64,000 nucleotides of DNA from Streptomyces sp. NBC_01353 (lineage in GTDB: Bacteria; Actinomycetota; Actinomycetes; Streptomycetales; Streptomycetaceae): positions 2,728,001 to 2,792,000 of the forward strand of contig NZ_CP108352.1 of NCBI RefSeq assembly GCF_036237275.1. The letters run 5' to 3'. The notes beneath the pieces were generated by a model that was given only the letters and a program-made list of their open reading frames with translations, was not told the DNA's origin and did no database searches. Every line of letters starts with the position of its first letter. Positions within the stretch are counted from its first letter, which is position 1. The translations under genes were made by a program, and so were the position numbers. Shown one piece after another: positions 12,834-22,433 of the stretch.

Positions 12834-13210
12834 CGAGCAATTGTGCCGGGTCCTGGCGGGGGCGGCGGCCAGGTGGTGGCGGGGGCGGAGCGACGGGGGC
12901 GGCTCGGCCCCGTGCGGGCGACGGCTCGGCGGGGGCAGCCGGCGCCGTACCGGGTTGCGAGGCGGCACTGCACAGCGGGCACCCAGGGGCCGGGCGGGAC
13001 GCCGGCAAAGACGGGAGGCGCCCCACCCCGCCCCTCCCCGAAAACCTGACGGGACCGGGGCTCCGCCCCCGCACCCCCGCGGCGCGGCAGCTCCGCGGGG
13101 GTAGGCCGCCCTGCCGCCCGGTGGCCCGGGGGCCGACGCTGGCCCGGGGCCGACGGTGGCCCGGGGCCTCCCCCGAATCCCCGTCTTGCGGCGGCTTCGC
13201 GCCGCGCACG
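12834..13210. other. Intergenic stretch with GC-rich repeats
   Basis: About 380 bp without a convincing gene between the TRIC gene and the peptide-transporter operon end. It contains short palindromic words such as GGGGCTCCGCCCC and a triplicated unit based on GGCCCGGGGCCGACG at about 13122-13169. Open frames here encode only Pro/Arg/Gly-rich strings. I see no promoter that I trust apart from the possible -10 box beside the TRIC start. Confidence 0.5.
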
Positions 13211-13250
13211 CCGCGAGGCCCCGGACGGTGGTCGTCCGGGGCCTCGCGGC
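13210..13250 (-). terminator. Terminator of the peptide ABC operon
   Basis: A perfect 18-bp inverted repeat (left arm 13210-13227, right arm 13233-13250) with a 5-base loop lies 14 bp after the last gene of the operon. There is no clear T-run, as is common for GC-rich terminators in actinobacteria. Confidence 0.8.
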
Positions 13251-13263
13251 ATTGCTCGTGCGG

Positions 13264-14511
13264 CTACGCCTTCGGCGGCGCGTCGCCTTCGGTGTCCGGC
13301 GCTTCCGCGGCCTCGGGCGCCTCGGGCTCCTCGCCCTGCGTCGGGCTCGCCGCCTTGGCCGGTGCGGCCGCCGCCTCCGTCTCGGCGGGAGCGTCCGCCT
13401 TCGCGAGGGTGTCCTTCGCCGGTGCCTCCGGCTCAGCCGGGGCCTCCGCCGTCGCGACGGCCCTCGCCCCCGACACCTCCACCGAATCCCTGGCCGACGG
13501 CACCGTCAGCCCCTCCGCGTTCTCCGGGTGGTGGCACGCCACCCGTTGGCCCGGGCGGAGTTCCAGGAGTGGGGGTTCCACAGTCTTGCAGACGTCCGTC
13601 GCCTTCCAGCAGCGGGTGTGGAAGCGGCAGCCCGGCGGTGGGGCGATCGGGGACGGGACGTCGCCCTGGAGGAGAATCCGCTCGCTCTTCGCGCCACGGC
13701 GTCGCGGGTCCGGTACCGGGACCGCCGACATCAGGGCCTTGGTGTACGGGTGCATCGGCGACTCGTACAAGGACTTGCGGTCCGCCAGCTCCACGATCTT
13801 GCCGAGGTACATCACCGCGATCCGGTCCGAGACGTGCCGGATGACCGACAGGTCGTGGGCGATGATCACGTACGTGAGGCCCAGCTCCTCCTGGAGGTCG
13901 TCCAGGAGGTTCACCACCTGCGCCTGGATGGAGACGTCCAGCGCGGAGACCGGCTCGTCGGCCACGACCAGCTTCGGCTTCAGGGCGAGCGCCCGGGCGA
14001 TGCCGATGCGCTGGCGCTGACCGCCGGAGAACTCGTGCGGGTAGCGGTTGTAGTGCTCCGGGTTCAGGCCGACCAGGCCCAGCAGGCGCTGGACCTCCTT
14101 CTTGACGCCACCCTCCGGCTCCACGCCCTGGAGCTTGAACGGCGCCGAGATGATCGAACCGACCGTGTGCCTCGGGTTGAGCGAGCCGTACGGGTCCTGG
14201 AAGATCATCTGGATGTCGCGGCGCAGCGGACGCATCTTGGCCACACCGAGGTGCGAGACGTCCACCCCCTCGAACTCGACCGTACCGCCCGTCGGTTCGA
14301 GGAGCCGGGTGATGAGCCGGCCCATCGTCGACTTCCCGCAGCCGGACTCGCCGACGACGCCGAGGGTCTCGCCGGGCAGCACCTCGAAGTCGATGCCGTC
14401 GACCGCCTTGACCGCCCCGACCTGGCGCTGCAGCAGCCCCTTCTTGATCGGGAAGTGCTTCACCAGGCCGTTGACCTTGAGCAGGGGCTCAGTGCTCTTG
14501 TTGTCGCTCAC
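13264..14511 (-). CDS. Oligopeptide/dipeptide ABC transporter ATPase (OppF/DppF type)
   Basis: Second ATPase of a five-gene peptide importer. It has Walker A GESGCGKS, signature FSGGQRQR, Walker [12 protein letters not shown], and the C-terminal oligopeptide-transporter motif with cysteines ([14 protein letters not shown]). Beyond the normal end near residue 335 comes an 80-residue tail rich in Ala, Glu, Pro and Lys, probably disordered and unusual for this family. The GTG start overlaps the stop of the OppD-like gene as GTGA, indicating translational coupling. A strong hairpin follows the stop. Confidence 0.92.
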   Translation of the reverse strand: MSDNKSTEPLLKVNGLVKHFPIKKGLLQRQVGAVKAVDGIDFEVLPGETLGVVGESGCGKSTMGRLITRLLEPTGGTVEFEGVDVSHLGVAKMRPLRRDIQMIFQDPYGSLNPRHTVGSIISAPFKLQGVEPEGGVKKEVQRLLGLVGLNPEHYNRYPHEFSGGQRQRIGIARALALKPKLVVADEPVSALDVSIQAQVVNLLDDLQEELGLTYVIIAHDLSVIRHVSDRIAVMYLGKIVELADRKSLYESPMHPYTKALMSAVPVPDPRRRGAKSERILLQGDVPSPIAPPPGCRFHTRCWKATDVCKTVEPPLLELRPGQRVACHHPENAEGLTVPSARDSVEVSGARAVATAEAPAEPEAPAKDTLAKADAPAETEAAAAPAKAASPTQGEEPEAPEAAEAPDTEGDAPPKA

Positions 14512-15641
14512 AGCTTCGGCGCAATCTCTTCGGTCCAGATCCGGGTCCGCTCCTCCGGTGACATGTGGCAGGCGGAGTAGTGACGGCCGGGGGCCTCACC
14601 GCTCGGCGCGAGCCGCAGCTCGGGGCGTTCCGTGCGCGTGATGCCGCCCTTGGGCACGTCCGCGTACGGGCAACGGGGGTGGAACGCGCAGCCGCTCGGG
14701 ATGTTGATGAGGCTGGGCGGCGAGCCCTTGACCGGGATGAGCCGGTCGGTCTGCTCCCGGTCGATCCGCGGCATCGAGCCGAGCAGGCCCCAGGTGTAGG
14801 GGTGCTGCGGCTCGTAGAAGACCGATTCGGCCGGACCGCGCTCGATGCACCGGCCGCCGTACATCACGAGGATGTCGTCGGCGAGCTCGGCGACGACGCC
14901 GAGGTCGTGCGTGATCATGATGACCGCGGAGCCGAACTCCTTCTGCAGATCCCGGATCAGGTCCAGGATCTGCGCCTGCACGGTCACGTCGAGCGCGGTG
15001 GTCGGCTCGTCCGCGATGAGCAGTTCAGGGTTGTTGACCAGCGACATCGCGATCATCGCGCGCTGACGCATACCGCCGGAGAACTCGTGCGGATAGGCGT
15101 CGAAGCGCTTGTCGGGCTCGGGGATGCCGACCCGGTCGAGCATCTCGACCGCGCGCTTGCGGGCGGTCTTCTTGTCGACGGCGTTGTGGGTGCGGTACGC
15201 CTCCACGATCTGGTTGCCGACCGTGTAGTACGGGTGCATCGCGGACAGCGGGTCCTGGAAGACCATCGCCATCTTGCGACCGCGCAGACGCCGTACCTCG
15301 TCGGCGTCGGCGCGGATCAGCTCGTCGCCGTCCAGCCAGATCTCGCCCTCGATCACCGGCCGGTTGCGGCTGTGGCCGGTGCGGTGCAGGCCCATGATGG
15401 CGAGCGAGCTGACCGACTTGCCGGAGCCGGACTCGCCCACGATGCCGAGGGTCTTGCCGCGGGCCAGGTCGAAGGAGAGCCCGTCGACGGACTTGACCAG
15501 GCCGTCGTCGGTCGGGAAGTGGACCTTGAGGTCGCGCACCGAGAGGTACGCGTCGTCCTTGGGTCCGGACTGCACGGGGACGCCGACCGGACCGGTGGTG
15601 GCGCCTGCGGGGCTGTCGCTGTTCAGCGGGGTCTCGGTCAC
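14508..15641 (-). CDS. Oligopeptide/dipeptide ABC transporter ATPase (OppD/DppD type)
   Basis: First ATPase of the peptide importer, 377 residues. Walker A GESGSGKS, signature FSGGMRQR, Walker [13 protein letters not shown] and the C-terminal segment [11 protein letters not shown] are all present. It would pair with the OppF-like protein on the cytoplasmic face of the two permeases. Its GTG start overlaps the permease stop by four bases (GTGA), and its stop overlaps the next start in the same way. Confidence 0.93.
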   Translation of the reverse strand: MTETPLNSDSPAGATTGPVGVPVQSGPKDDAYLSVRDLKVHFPTDDGLVKSVDGLSFDLARGKTLGIVGESGSGKSVSSLAIMGLHRTGHSRNRPVIEGEIWLDGDELIRADADEVRRLRGRKMAMVFQDPLSAMHPYYTVGNQIVEAYRTHNAVDKKTARKRAVEMLDRVGIPEPDKRFDAYPHEFSGGMRQRAMIAMSLVNNPELLIADEPTTALDVTVQAQILDLIRDLQKEFGSAVIMITHDLGVVAELADDILVMYGGRCIERGPAESVFYEPQHPYTWGLLGSMPRIDREQTDRLIPVKGSPPSLINIPSGCAFHPRCPYADVPKGGITRTERPELRLAPSGEAPGRHYSACHMSPEERTRIWTEEIAPKL

Positions 15642-16639
15642 GTCAGCCTCACGCGCGGGTCGACGATGGAGTACATGATGTCCACGATCAGGTTCGCCAT
15701 GACGACGAAGAAGGCCGCGATGAGGGTGACGCCCATGATGACGGGCAGGTCACCGGCGCCGATGGCGCCGACCGCGGCGGTGCCGAGGCCCTGGAAGTTG
15801 AAGGTCGTCTCGGTGAGCACGGCGCCGCCGAGGAGGCCGCCGAGGTCGAGTCCGACGAGGGTGATGACCGGGGTCAGTGTCGAACGCAGGGCGTGCTTGC
15901 CGATGACCACGTTCTCCTTGAGCCCCTTCGCGCGGGCCGTGCGGATGTAGTCCTCACCGAGGACTTCCAGCATGGTGGCGCGAGTGATGCGGGCGTAGGT
16001 GGCCGCGAAGAGGAAGGCCAGTGTCACCCAGGGGAGGATCATGCTGTTGAGCCACTCCCCTGGATCCTCCGCCAAGGGTTTGTAGTTGCTCTCGTCCAGC
16101 CACCCCAGCGAGTAGACGAAGACCGCGCCCGCCAGCATTCCGGTGAAGTAGATGGGCAGCGAGACGCCGGCCAAGGCCGTCACCATCGTCGCCCTGTCCC
16201 AGATCGTGCCTCTGCGCAAGGCCGAGATCACGCCCGTCAGGACACCGCCGATCACCCAGAGGACCACCGCGCCGCTGGCGAGGGAGAGCGTCACCGGGAT
16301 GCGGTCGAGCAGCAGCTCCCACACCGGCTGCTCCGCCTTGAAGGAGTAACCGAAGCACGGCGCGGGGCAGTGCGTCACCTCCGTGCCCTGGTTGTAGTCG
16401 CGGCCGGCGACTATGCCCTTGAGGAACAGTCCGTACTGCTCGGGGATGGACTTGTCGAAGCCCATCTTCACGCGGATGCCCGCAAGAGCGGTTTCGTTGG
16501 TCTCGCGGCCTGCGTACATGAGCGCCGGGTCGCTGCCGGTTATTTTCGGCACCGCGAAGAAGATGCCGAAGGTGACCGCGGAGACCACCAGCAGCGTTGC
16601 GACGACGTTGAAAAGCCGCCGGATGAGGTAGACGAGCAC
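15638..16639 (-). CDS. Oligopeptide ABC transporter permease (DppB/OppB type)
   Basis: A 333-residue inner-membrane permease with an N-terminal helix (YLIRRLFNVVATLLVVSAV), a long extracytoplasmic loop containing two cysteines (HCPAPCFGY), and a six-helix BPD_transp_1 core ending with the EAA region (TRATMLEVLGEDYIRTARAKG). It would form the channel with the DppC-type permease encoded at the start of the operon. The GTG start at 16639 is 118 bp after the binding-protein gene, behind a hairpin. Confidence 0.92.
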   Translation of the reverse strand: MLVYLIRRLFNVVATLLVVSAVTFGIFFAVPKITGSDPALMYAGRETNETALAGIRVKMGFDKSIPEQYGLFLKGIVAGRDYNQGTEVTHCPAPCFGYSFKAEQPVWELLLDRIPVTLSLASGAVVLWVIGGVLTGVISALRRGTIWDRATMVTALAGVSLPIYFTGMLAGAVFVYSLGWLDESNYKPLAEDPGEWLNSMILPWVTLAFLFAATYARITRATMLEVLGEDYIRTARAKGLKENVVIGKHALRSTLTPVITLVGLDLGGLLGGAVLTETTFNFQGLGTAAVGAIGAGDLPVIMGVTLIAAFFVVMANLIVDIMYSIVDPRVRLT

Positions 16640-16660
16640 TGCAGTCGGCCGCTCGGGGCG

Positions 16661-16695
16661 GGCGGCTGCCGCCCCTTGTGGGGACGACAGCCGCC
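16661..16695 (-). terminator. Hairpin between binding-protein and permease genes
   Basis: GGCGGCTG (16661-16668) pairs with CAGCCGCC (16688-16695), and four further C-G pairs close an inner stem. It lies within the operon just after the binding-protein gene. A hairpin here could end part of the transcription or protect the upstream message, giving more binding protein than permease. This is inference from position. Confidence 0.5.
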
Positions 16696-16757
16696 GCCTG
16701 CGGCCTTCACCTGCCCTTCGAACTAGCGCATGTGGGGTGAAGGCACATGTCCTGCTG

Positions 16758-18518
16758 TTACTTGACGACGCCCACGGTGGCGAGGTCGATCTTGCCCATC
16801 GACTCGTTGAAGTAGACGTTCGTCAGACGGGGGTTGTGGTAGACGAGCGCCTTGTCGAAGTTGATCGGCAGGTAGAGCGCCTTGTCCATGATCTTCTTGT
16901 TGATCTCGGTGTAGAACGGCGCGGCCTCGGCCGGCGTCGGGGCGTCGGCGGCCTTGTCGAACAGGCCGTTCACCTCGGGGTCGTTCAGCATCGAGTAGTT
17001 GTTGTTGCCGTTGGGCAGGATGAACGAGCCGTCCACCAGCGGCTGCAGGAAGCCCGCGCCGGAGTTGTAGTCGGCACCCCAGCCCATGACGATGATGCCG
17101 TAGCCCTTCTTCTTCACGTTCTCGGGCGAACCGATCGTGGAGGAGGAGAGCTTGCCGTCGTACTGGTCGATCGAGGCGTCGATGCCCGCGGCCTTCAGCG
17201 CGGCCTGCAGGGACTCGGCGGTCTTGACCTCGGCCTTGCGGTTGTTGCGGACCGCGATCGTGGTCTTGAAGCCGTTCGGCTTGCCACAGGCGGCGAGGGC
17301 GGCCTTGGCCTTGTCGATCTGCGGCTTGCCGGCGGTCAGGCCGTACGGGTCGAACGCCTTGTCGGAGCCGGGGATGCCGGGCGGCAGCATGTTGGCGCCG
17401 AGGTCACCGGAGGTCGGACCGCCACGGGCGGTCTGCAGGGACTTCGGGTCGGCCGCGTAGATGACGGCCTTGCGGCACTCGACGTTGTCGAACGGCGCGA
17501 CCGTCTGCGGGAAGACCATGTAACGGATGTAGCCCGTGAACGGGTTGTCCGCGTTGGCCTTCAGCTTCGGGTTCTGCAGGATCTTGATCTTCGCGGCGTC
17601 CTGGACACCCGTGCCGTCGACCGCGAGGTCGATGTCACCGGACAGCAGACGCTGGTCCATGTCTTCGGCGTTGGTGGTCACCGTGAAGGAGACCTTGTCC
17701 GGCAGACCCTTGCGGATCGTGTCGGTCTTCGGGTCCCAGTTCGGGTTGCGCTCGAAGGTCGCGCCCTTGCCCGCGGTGAAGCTGGTGACCTTGTACGGGC
17801 CGGTGGACAGCGGCTTGTTGGTGTACTTCGCGCCCGTGTCCTTGGCCATCGGGACCGGCGAGGAGGACGGCATCGCCAGCAGGTAGGAGAAGTCCGAGTT
17901 CGGCTTCGCCAGGTTGAAGACGATGGTCTTGTCGTCAGGCGTCTGGACCGACTTCAGGCCGAGCTTGTCGGCGGCCTTGTCCTTGTACGGGCCGGGGTAC
18001 TTCTGGCCCTGGTCGAGGATGTCGATCAGGTACGTCGGACCGCCGGACAGCACGTCCTGCGCGAAGACGCGCTCGACGCCGTACTTGATGTCCTTCGAGG
18101 TGACCGGCGTGCCGTCCTCGAACTTCACGCCGTCCTTGAGCTTCAGCGTGTAGGTCTTGCCGCCGTTGCTGAGGACCGGCAGGGCCTCGGCGAGGTCCGG
18201 GACCAGCTTGGTGCCCGCGTCGCCCGGCTTGCTGTCGTACGCGAGCAGCTGACGGACGTACAGGCGCTGGAGGTTCCAGACGAAGCCGTAGTAGGCGCGC
18301 GCCGGGTCCAGGTAGTCGACATCCTGGGGCGACCAGAGCTTGAGCTCGCCGCCCTTCTTGTCGGAGACGTTGACGACACCCTTGGTCGCCGCGTCGAACC
18401 CGGCGCCGGCGGAACCCTTGCCCTTGCCGCCGTCGTCGCTGCCGCCACCGCATGCCGCGGTGAGGGAGAGAGCGGCGACCAGCGCGGTGAGCGCTGCTGC
18501 CTTCTTTCTGCGGATCAC
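16758..18518 (-). CDS. Peptide ABC transporter substrate-binding lipoprotein
   Basis: A 586-residue SBP family 5 protein. The chosen GTG start at 18518 gives an N-terminus with RRKK, a hydrophobic stretch and the lipobox LTAACGG, so the mature protein is a lipid-anchored surface protein. GGGAGG (18529-18534) precedes the start by 10 bases; codons further upstream are read-through of the leader. Internal segments such as the Asp-Pro-Ala-Arg-Ala-Tyr region and KYGVERVF fit the DppA/OppA fold. It should capture peptides and hand them to the permeases. BldK, which imports a signalling peptide in Streptomyces, is a related system; the ligand here is unknown. Confidence 0.92.
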   Translation of the reverse strand: MIRRKKAAALTALVAALSLTAACGGGSDDGGKGKGSAGAGFDAATKGVVNVSDKKGGELKLWSPQDVDYLDPARAYYGFVWNLQRLYVRQLLAYDSKPGDAGTKLVPDLAEALPVLSNGGKTYTLKLKDGVKFEDGTPVTSKDIKYGVERVFAQDVLSGGPTYLIDILDQGQKYPGPYKDKAADKLGLKSVQTPDDKTIVFNLAKPNSDFSYLLAMPSSSPVPMAKDTGAKYTNKPLSTGPYKVTSFTAGKGATFERNPNWDPKTDTIRKGLPDKVSFTVTTNAEDMDQRLLSGDIDLAVDGTGVQDAAKIKILQNPKLKANADNPFTGYIRYMVFPQTVAPFDNVECRKAVIYAADPKSLQTARGGPTSGDLGANMLPPGIPGSDKAFDPYGLTAGKPQIDKAKAALAACGKPNGFKTTIAVRNNRKAEVKTAESLQAALKAAGIDASIDQYDGKLSSSTIGSPENVKKKGYGIIVMGWGADYNSGAGFLQPLVDGSFILPNGNNNYSMLNDPEVNGLFDKAADAPTPAEAAPFYTEINKKIMDKALYLPINFDKALVYHNPRLTNVYFNESMGKIDLATVGVVK

Positions 18519-18567
18519 TATGTTCCAACCTCCCAGGAATGGATTCAGGTGAATCAGGTGAATCGGT

Positions 18568-19557
18568 TCAGCTGCCCTTGGGGTCGAGTGCGTCACGCAG
18601 CCCGTCCCCGAAGAGGTTGAACGCAAGGACGGTGATGAAGATCGCGATACCGGGAACCACCATGAACGTCGGGTCCGCCTGGTAGATCGGGACGGCGTCG
18701 GAGAGCATCTTTCCCCAGGACGCGGTGGGCGGCTTGACGCCGGCGCCCAGGAAGCTCAGGGCCGCCTCGGTGAGGATGTTGGTCGGGATGATCAGCGTCG
18801 TGTAGACGAGGATCGGGGCGACCAGGTTGGGCAGGAGCTCCTTGCGGAGGATGTAGCCGCGGCCCGCTCCGAGCGACCGGGCGGCCTCGACGTACTCCCG
18901 CTCGCGCAGCGACATCGTCTGGCCGCGGACGATGCGTCCGATGTACGGCCAGCCGAAGAAGCCGATGACGACGATCAGTACGCCCATGCGGACGCCGGTG
19001 CCGGTCAGCCCCCAGAGCGAGTTGGGGACCACGGAGACCAGCGCGATGGTGAAGAGCAGCTGCGGGAAGGCGAGCAGCAGGTCCATCAGACGGCTGATGA
19101 TCGCGTCGACCCAGCCGCCGAAGAAGCCGGCGATGGCACCCAGCACGCTGCCGATGACGACGGAGACGAAGGCGGCCAGGAAGGCCACGAGGAGCGAGAT
19201 CCGCGCGCCGTAGACGATGCGGCTGAAGACGTCGCGCCCGTTGGTCGGCTCCACGCCCAGCAGGAAGTCGGAACTCATACCGCCGAAGGATCCCTTGGGG
19301 ATGCCCAGGTCGGGGTCGAGCATCTCCTCGTGGAACTCGTTCGGCGGGTGGCCGAAGAGACTGACGATCTGCGGCGCGAAGATCGCGACGAGGATGAGGA
19401 AGAGCACGAGGAACGCGCCCGTCAGTGCGATCTTGTCGCGCTTGAGGCGTGTCCAGGCGATACGGCCGGGAGAACGACCCTCGATGGCCTTGGCAGGGAC
19501 TTTGGCGGCGACAGCTGCGATCTCGTCCGCGGCTGTGTCGTGCAGTGGTGCCGTCAT
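18568..19557 (-). CDS. Oligopeptide ABC transporter permease (DppC/OppC type)
   Basis: A 329-residue permease and first gene of the operon. It has a cytoplasmic N-terminal extension (about 45 residues, including RSPGRIAWTRLKRDK), an OppC_N-type first helix, then a five-to-six-helix core with the EAA region (LREREYVEAARSLGAG). Forty-nine bp separate its stop from the binding-protein start. The order permease C, binding protein, permease B, two ATPases differs from the common A-B-C-D-F order. Confidence 0.92.
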   Translation of the reverse strand: MTAPLHDTAADEIAAVAAKVPAKAIEGRSPGRIAWTRLKRDKIALTGAFLVLFLILVAIFAPQIVSLFGHPPNEFHEEMLDPDLGIPKGSFGGMSSDFLLGVEPTNGRDVFSRIVYGARISLLVAFLAAFVSVVIGSVLGAIAGFFGGWVDAIISRLMDLLLAFPQLLFTIALVSVVPNSLWGLTGTGVRMGVLIVVIGFFGWPYIGRIVRGQTMSLREREYVEAARSLGAGRGYILRKELLPNLVAPILVYTTLIIPTNILTEAALSFLGAGVKPPTASWGKMLSDAVPIYQADPTFMVVPGIAIFITVLAFNLFGDGLRDALDPKGS

Positions 19558-19939
19558 CGTGGTGGGGACCCCTCTCGGCCGACGGTGGCCGGCCCATGCC
19601 CGCCGCTGTAGCGGCTTGTCTCACATCGGTGTCGCTGATGGTGCGTACGGGTGCGTTTGTTACGTGTGGATTGCTGCGAAGAGCGTCTGAAGTGCGCGTG
19701 AAGAGTTGGTGGTCGCGGGCCGTCCGGCTCTCGGTTGGGGGGAGTCTTCATCGGGCTCACGATCACCCGCCAGACCTGCTCGGGATGTGATGCGCAACCG
19801 TGATGTGGCCCGGAGCCTTCCGTTATCCGGACCGGGCGATCTGCTGAGCGAAGCAACACCGCCCGTTCGGCGCAGAACGGACATCACGGCCAACAGGGCG
19901 TTCCTGGCTGCTTTTTGGGTGGATTCGCCGAGGACGACG
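19558..19939. other. Leader region upstream of the peptide ABC operon
   Basis: About 380 bp without a gene. The part next to 19557 should contain the operon promoter and untranslated leader; GAGAGGGG at about 19570-19577 is the likely ribosome site for the first permease. Local AT-richness around 19645-19680 is compatible with a promoter, but no pair of boxes is clear. Confidence 0.45.
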
Positions 19940-19970
19940 AAGGCCGCACCGAGGATCTCGGTGCGGCCTT
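19940..19970. terminator. Bidirectional hairpin terminator
   Basis: A perfect 14-bp stem (19940-19953 with 19957-19970) with a three-base loop, flanked by TT on the + strand side and AA on the other. It lies 40 bp beyond the stop of the SseB-like gene at 20011 and should end that minus-strand transcript. Confidence 0.8.
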
Positions 19971-20010
19971 TTCGGACAGGCGTCTCGCGATGCGGACGCG
20001 CTGTCAGGGC

Positions 20011-20754
20011 TCAGCGATAGACGGGAACGTGGGCGTCGCGGTCGTAGAACGGCCGCGCGTTGGCGCGCAGCCACATCGTCACCGGGTCGTACTCGTCGGA
20101 CATCGCGACGGTCGAGACGGGCAGCCCGTCGGGGACCGATGCGATCGACTGGCGCATCATGGCCCGCACCGCCTCGACCGAGGCGGTGGAGGTGTCGTAG
20201 AGGTCGAGACCGATGGCCAGGTACGGGGAGCCGAGCGCGGGTTGCACCCAGGCGCGGCGCAACGCCCGTACGGCCGGGGTGCGGTGGGCGTTCTGGGTCA
20301 GCAGGGCGTAGAACTGCGGGATCTCCAGGGAGGGTTCGGAGAGCCGCAGCGGTCCGGCGGGCATCCGGTCGAGACCGGTGGCGATCCGTCGGAGATCGGC
20401 CCAGGGGATGCCGACGCCGCCGCCCGGGTCGTGCGGGTTGAGCCAGATGCCCCAGCGGTCCGGGTAGAGGGAGCGCGCGATGTCGCGTCCTGTGACCACT
20501 TCGTGGGCGCGGTTCCAGCCGGAGGCGGCGAGCTCCTGCGCGGAGGTGACGCACGGGGCGTACCCGAAGCCGTCGACCTCCATGTTCCCGTACTGGGCGT
20601 CGGGCGAGCCGGGTGCGCCCTGCCAGAGCAGCATCCAGACATCGCCTTCGGCGAGGGCGTGCAACAGCTTCTCGTACGCGTCGTAGCGTCCCGGTGCCAC
20701 CTGGCGCAGCATGTGCTCGACCTGTCCGGCCGCAGCGGTGCTCGACGCGCTCAC
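20011..20754 (-). CDS. SseB-like protein (enhanced serine sensitivity family), copy 1
   Basis: A 247-residue protein with two-part SseB architecture: an N-terminal domain ending in the WLNP region and a C-terminal part ending in PFYDRDAHVPVY. Members are annotated as enhanced serine sensitivity proteins after E. coli SseB; their biochemical role is not established. The GTG at 20754 is preferred, with GAGGGG 11 bases before it, though the frame is open to a GTG at 20781. The next gene upstream encodes a related protein with the same C-terminal pattern, and both lie just before the glycine/serine genes. Confidence 0.65.
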   Translation of the reverse strand: MSASSTAAAGQVEHMLRQVAPGRYDAYEKLLHALAEGDVWMLLWQGAPGSPDAQYGNMEVDGFGYAPCVTSAQELAASGWNRAHEVVTGRDIARSLYPDRWGIWLNPHDPGGGVGIPWADLRRIATGLDRMPAGPLRLSEPSLEIPQFYALLTQNAHRTPAVRALRRAWVQPALGSPYLAIGLDLYDTSTASVEAVRAMMRQSIASVPDGLPVSTVAMSDEYDPVTMWLRANARPFYDRDAHVPVYR

Positions 20755-20794
20755 CCTGGGTCCCGCCCCTCTTCCGTCCACCGAACCAGCTTAA

Positions 20795-21535
20795 TTACGC
20801 GGACGCCCGCTGATAGAAGGGGCGCACCCGCTCCAGCATCCAGTCGCCGACCGGGTCCTGCGCAACGTCCAGCAGGATGAGATTGACCGGCCAGGCCACC
20901 TCGACCCGGCCCAGCGCGCGGCCGAGCGCGTCGAGCGGGGCGTTGCGGTCGACGCCGTCCCAGGTGGCGAGCTGGACGCCGACGAAGAGCGCCGGCTCCA
21001 TGCCTTCGACGCTGGCCAGGGCGCGGCGCGCGGTGACGACGACTCCGGTGGCCTCGAACTCCGCGGACGCGGCGGCGAGGAAGTCGACGGGATCGTCCTG
21101 CCAGTCGGGCTCGAAGAGCCGGACGCGGCCGCCGGACGCGGGGCCGTCCAGCGGGGTGCGGCCGATCCGGCAGAGCTCGGCGACGGCGGGCGGGGGCAAC
21201 GGGGCGCCGACGGTGCCGCCGGGGTTCACGGCGATGCCGAGCTGCGGGGGCAGACCGCGGGCGAAGTCTCGGGCGGGGGCTACGGTGAAGGACATGTGAC
21301 CGCCGACACAGGCCAGGAACTGCTGCTCAGAGCTGAAGACGGGGACGTACGGCAGTCCGTCGATCTCCATTGTGGGCAGATCGAGGTCCCGGCTCTCGGG
21401 GCTGCCGCCGTTGGGGAGGGGCACCCAGACGGGGCTCCGTCCGAGCACCTCGACGAGCCGGCCTCCGGCTGCGGGGTTGCCGAGCGAGGCGGCCAGCACC
21501 TCTTCGAGCTCATTGCCCGGCCATGTGACGTCCAC
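20795..21535 (-). CDS. SseB-like protein, copy 2
   Basis: A 246-residue relative of the protein at 20011-20754. It shares the layout: MEIDGLPYVPVFSS (compare MEVDGFGYAPCVTS), AVNPGG (compare LNPHDPGG), and a C-terminal RPFYQRAS. The true start is taken as the GTG at 21535; residues further upstream are Arg-rich and do not resemble the family. It ends 40 bp before copy 1 starts, so the two are probably one operon. Function is unknown beyond family naming. Confidence 0.6.
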   Translation of the reverse strand: MDVTWPGNELEEVLAASLGNPAAGGRLVEVLGRSPVWVPLPNGGSPESRDLDLPTMEIDGLPYVPVFSSEQQFLACVGGHMSFTVAPARDFARGLPPQLGIAVNPGGTVGAPLPPPAVAELCRIGRTPLDGPASGGRVRLFEPDWQDDPVDFLAAASAEFEATGVVVTARRALASVEGMEPALFVGVQLATWDGVDRNAPLDALGRALGRVEVAWPVNLILLDVAQDPVGDWMLERVRPFYQRASA

Positions 21536-21680
21536 GGTTCTCGGTTCCCCTTCTCGCGCCCTGGTCGCGTCTCGCACGCCCTGGTCGCGGCGCCCTCGGG
21601 GCAGAACCCTAACGCCGCCCCGGCACCGCCGTGGCCAAAAGTGCACGGAGCACCCCGGTCCGGATAGACCGGAAACGGCT

Positions 21681-21740
21681 CGGGCCGGTGCGCCGCGCTC
21701 GGTCGGGCCGGTGCGCCGCGCTCGGTCGGGCCGGTGCGGG
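21681..21740. repeat. 23-bp tandem repeat, about 2.6 copies
   Basis: Units start at 21681, 21704 and 21727 with an exact 23-base period, each beginning CGGGCCGGTGCG. It lies in the short gap between copy 2 of the SseB-like gene and the P-loop gene end. No function is evident; it may vary in copy number between strains. Confidence 0.8.
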
Positions 21741-21745
21741 CGCAG

Positions 21746-22417
21746 TCAGTCCGTGGGTCGGAAGGTGATTCTCCGCAGGGCGCCCGCCGCGTCCCTGTCG
21801 AGGAGGGTCGCCGAGGAGCAGCCCCTCGGCAGGCGGCCGGACTCGACGGCGCTCAGGAGTCGGCCGACGGCCCGGCGGTGCCGGGCGAAGGCGTATCCCG
21901 ACACGCCTCGGCCACGCTCGCGCTGCCCCTCCCGCGCGGCGGCCGGGGTGACGTCCAGCAGGACCAGGTGCAGGGCGCCGCCACGGCGGCGGGCCTCGCG
22001 GGCGAGCCAGTTCCGTACCCACGACTGGGTGCCACAGTCGTGGACGACCACGCTCCGCCCGGAGCGCAGCGCCCGGCGCAGCCCGGCGTAGTGGGCGATG
22101 CGGGCCAGCGGGCGGTAGACGGCGTACGGCAGGAAGCGGGGCAGCCGTGCCTCCCAGCGCTCACGGGCGTCCTGCGAATCGATGCCCAGGCCGCCGGCCG
22201 CGCGCCGCATGAGCGTCGACTTGCCGCTGCCGGGCAGGCCGGAGACCACGACGAGGTCACCGGCGGCGAAGGAGAGCGCGCGGGGCCCACGGCCGCCCCG
22301 CTCGCGCAGATCGCGCAGCAGAGGCATGGCGGAGCGGCGCCTGCGGGTCCTGGCCCGGGCGCGCGGGGACGGTATCCCCGTCCCTGTGGCGTAGGCGCCG
22401 GTGTGCTGGAACGTCAT
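21746..22417 (-). CDS. P-loop AAA/zeta-type kinase-like ATPase
   Basis: A 223-residue protein with a Walker A motif GLPGSGKST near residue 57 and a later hydrophobic strand followed by Asp (LHLVLLDVTP), the pattern of small P-loop kinases and AAA_33/zeta-like proteins. The start ATG at 22417 has GGGGGAG 7 bases upstream, so codons further 5' are not used. No partner antitoxin or obvious substrate gene is adjacent. It is divergent from the glycine riboswitch operon, and a 16-bp palindrome lies directly in front of it. Confidence 0.75.
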   Translation of the reverse strand: MTFQHTGAYATGTGIPSPRARARTRRRRSAMPLLRDLRERGGRGPRALSFAAGDLVVVSGLPGSGKSTLMRRAAGGLGIDSQDARERWEARLPRFLPYAVYRPLARIAHYAGLRRALRSGRSVVVHDCGTQSWVRNWLAREARRRGGALHLVLLDVTPAAAREGQRERGRGVSGYAFARHRRAVGRLLSAVESGRLPRGCSSATLLDRDAAGALRRITFRPTD

Positions 22418-22433
22418 CGCTTCTCCCCCAGTC

